64,000 nucleotides of DNA from Atlantibacter hermannii (GTDB lineage: Bacteria > Pseudomonadota > Gammaproteobacteria > Enterobacterales > Enterobacteriaceae): NCBI RefSeq assembly GCF_009907385.1, contig NZ_JAAATR010000056.1, positions 1 to 64,000 on the forward strand, written 5' to 3'. A program made the translations under genes and the position numbers. The stretch's first letter is position 1, and the number at the start of each line of letters is the position of its first letter. The notes beneath the pieces were generated by a model. It saw only the letters and a list, made by a program, of their open reading frames with translations, ran no database searches and was not told the DNA's origin. This document shows, in pieces, positions 63,982-64,000 of this stretch.

Positions 63982-64000
63982 ATTTTTACCCGAGTCGCTA
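63982..64000 (+). CDS. pcnB: Poly(A) polymerase I, first codons (cut by the window edge)
   Basis: The last 19 bases read ATT TTT ACC CGA GTC GCT, encoding (Met)-FTRVA, the known start of E. coli PcnB, which adds poly(A) tails that promote RNA decay. The start is ATT: GAGGTG lies 4-5 bases before it and no ATG, GTG or TTG fits. E. coli pcnB also uses AUU, a rare case that keeps expression low. Only the start is in the window. Confidence 0.85.

Overview
The window is a continuous piece of chromosome from a gamma-proteobacterium of the family Enterobacteriaceae. Almost every gene is a close match, in sequence, length and order, to the Escherichia coli K-12 segment that runs from gmhB to pcnB, read here in the opposite direction. 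The protein sequences differ from K-12 throughout. Two K-12 genes I would expect (yaeF between proS and nlpE, yaeI between dapD and yaeH) are missing, and there are two additions: a periplasmic cytochrome c after tilS and an oxidoreductase/LysR pair between hemL and fhuB. This points to a genus related to Enterobacter, Klebsiella, Kosakonia or Lelliottia rather than Escherichia or Salmonella; I cannot name the species. No insertion sequence, prophage, CRISPR array, tRNA or rRNA gene was seen. In E. coli an rRNA operon lies just beyond the left edge.

Layout. 0-8.1 kb: gmhB (minus), the methionine importer metNIQ behind a MetJ operator, rcsF-trmO-proS (plus), then nlpE, arfB and yaeQ (minus). 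8.3-13 kb: yaeP-rof (plus) converging on a minus-strand group ldcC, yaeR, tilS and the cytochrome c gene. 13.1-29.1 kb: the large minus-strand envelope cluster dxr, uppS, cdsA, rseP, bamA, skp, lpxD, fabZ, lpxA, lpxB, rnhB, dnaE, accA. 29.3-32.6 kb: rpsB, tsf, pyrH, frr (minus) with the structured rpsB leader. 32.9-37.9 kb: map, glnD, dapD, yaeH (plus). 37.9-42.3 kb: cdaR, degP, dgt (minus). 42.4-44.5 kb: mtn, btuF, yadS (plus). 44.5-46.4 kb: erpA, clcA (minus). 46.6-49.7 kb: hemL, then the divergent oxidoreductase/LysR pair. 49.7-55.7 kb: ferrichrome uptake operon fhuACDB behind a Fur box. 56-61 kb: mrcB and hrpB (minus). 61.1-64 kb: thpR, sfsA, dksA, gluQ and the first codons of pcnB (plus).

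The genes combine translation (proS, tilS, trmO, arfB, rpsB, tsf, frr, map, gluQ), envelope construction (lpxA/B/D, fabZ, accA, bamA, skp, uppS, cdsA, mrcB, gmhB), envelope stress sensing (rcsF, nlpE, rseP, degP) and nutrient capture (metNIQ, btuF, fhuACDB). Several controls can be read directly: a perfect MetJ box, a Fur box at fhuA, a sigmaE promoter at degP and a probable one inside rseP, the rpsB leader fold and an rpsB-tsf attenuator, many rho-independent terminators, and a run of weak start codons (GTG, TTG and an ATT for pcnB). This is a largely ordinary core region. I found no convincing undescribed multi-gene system; the best second-look items are the two inserted loci and altered surface loops of BamA and FhuA.
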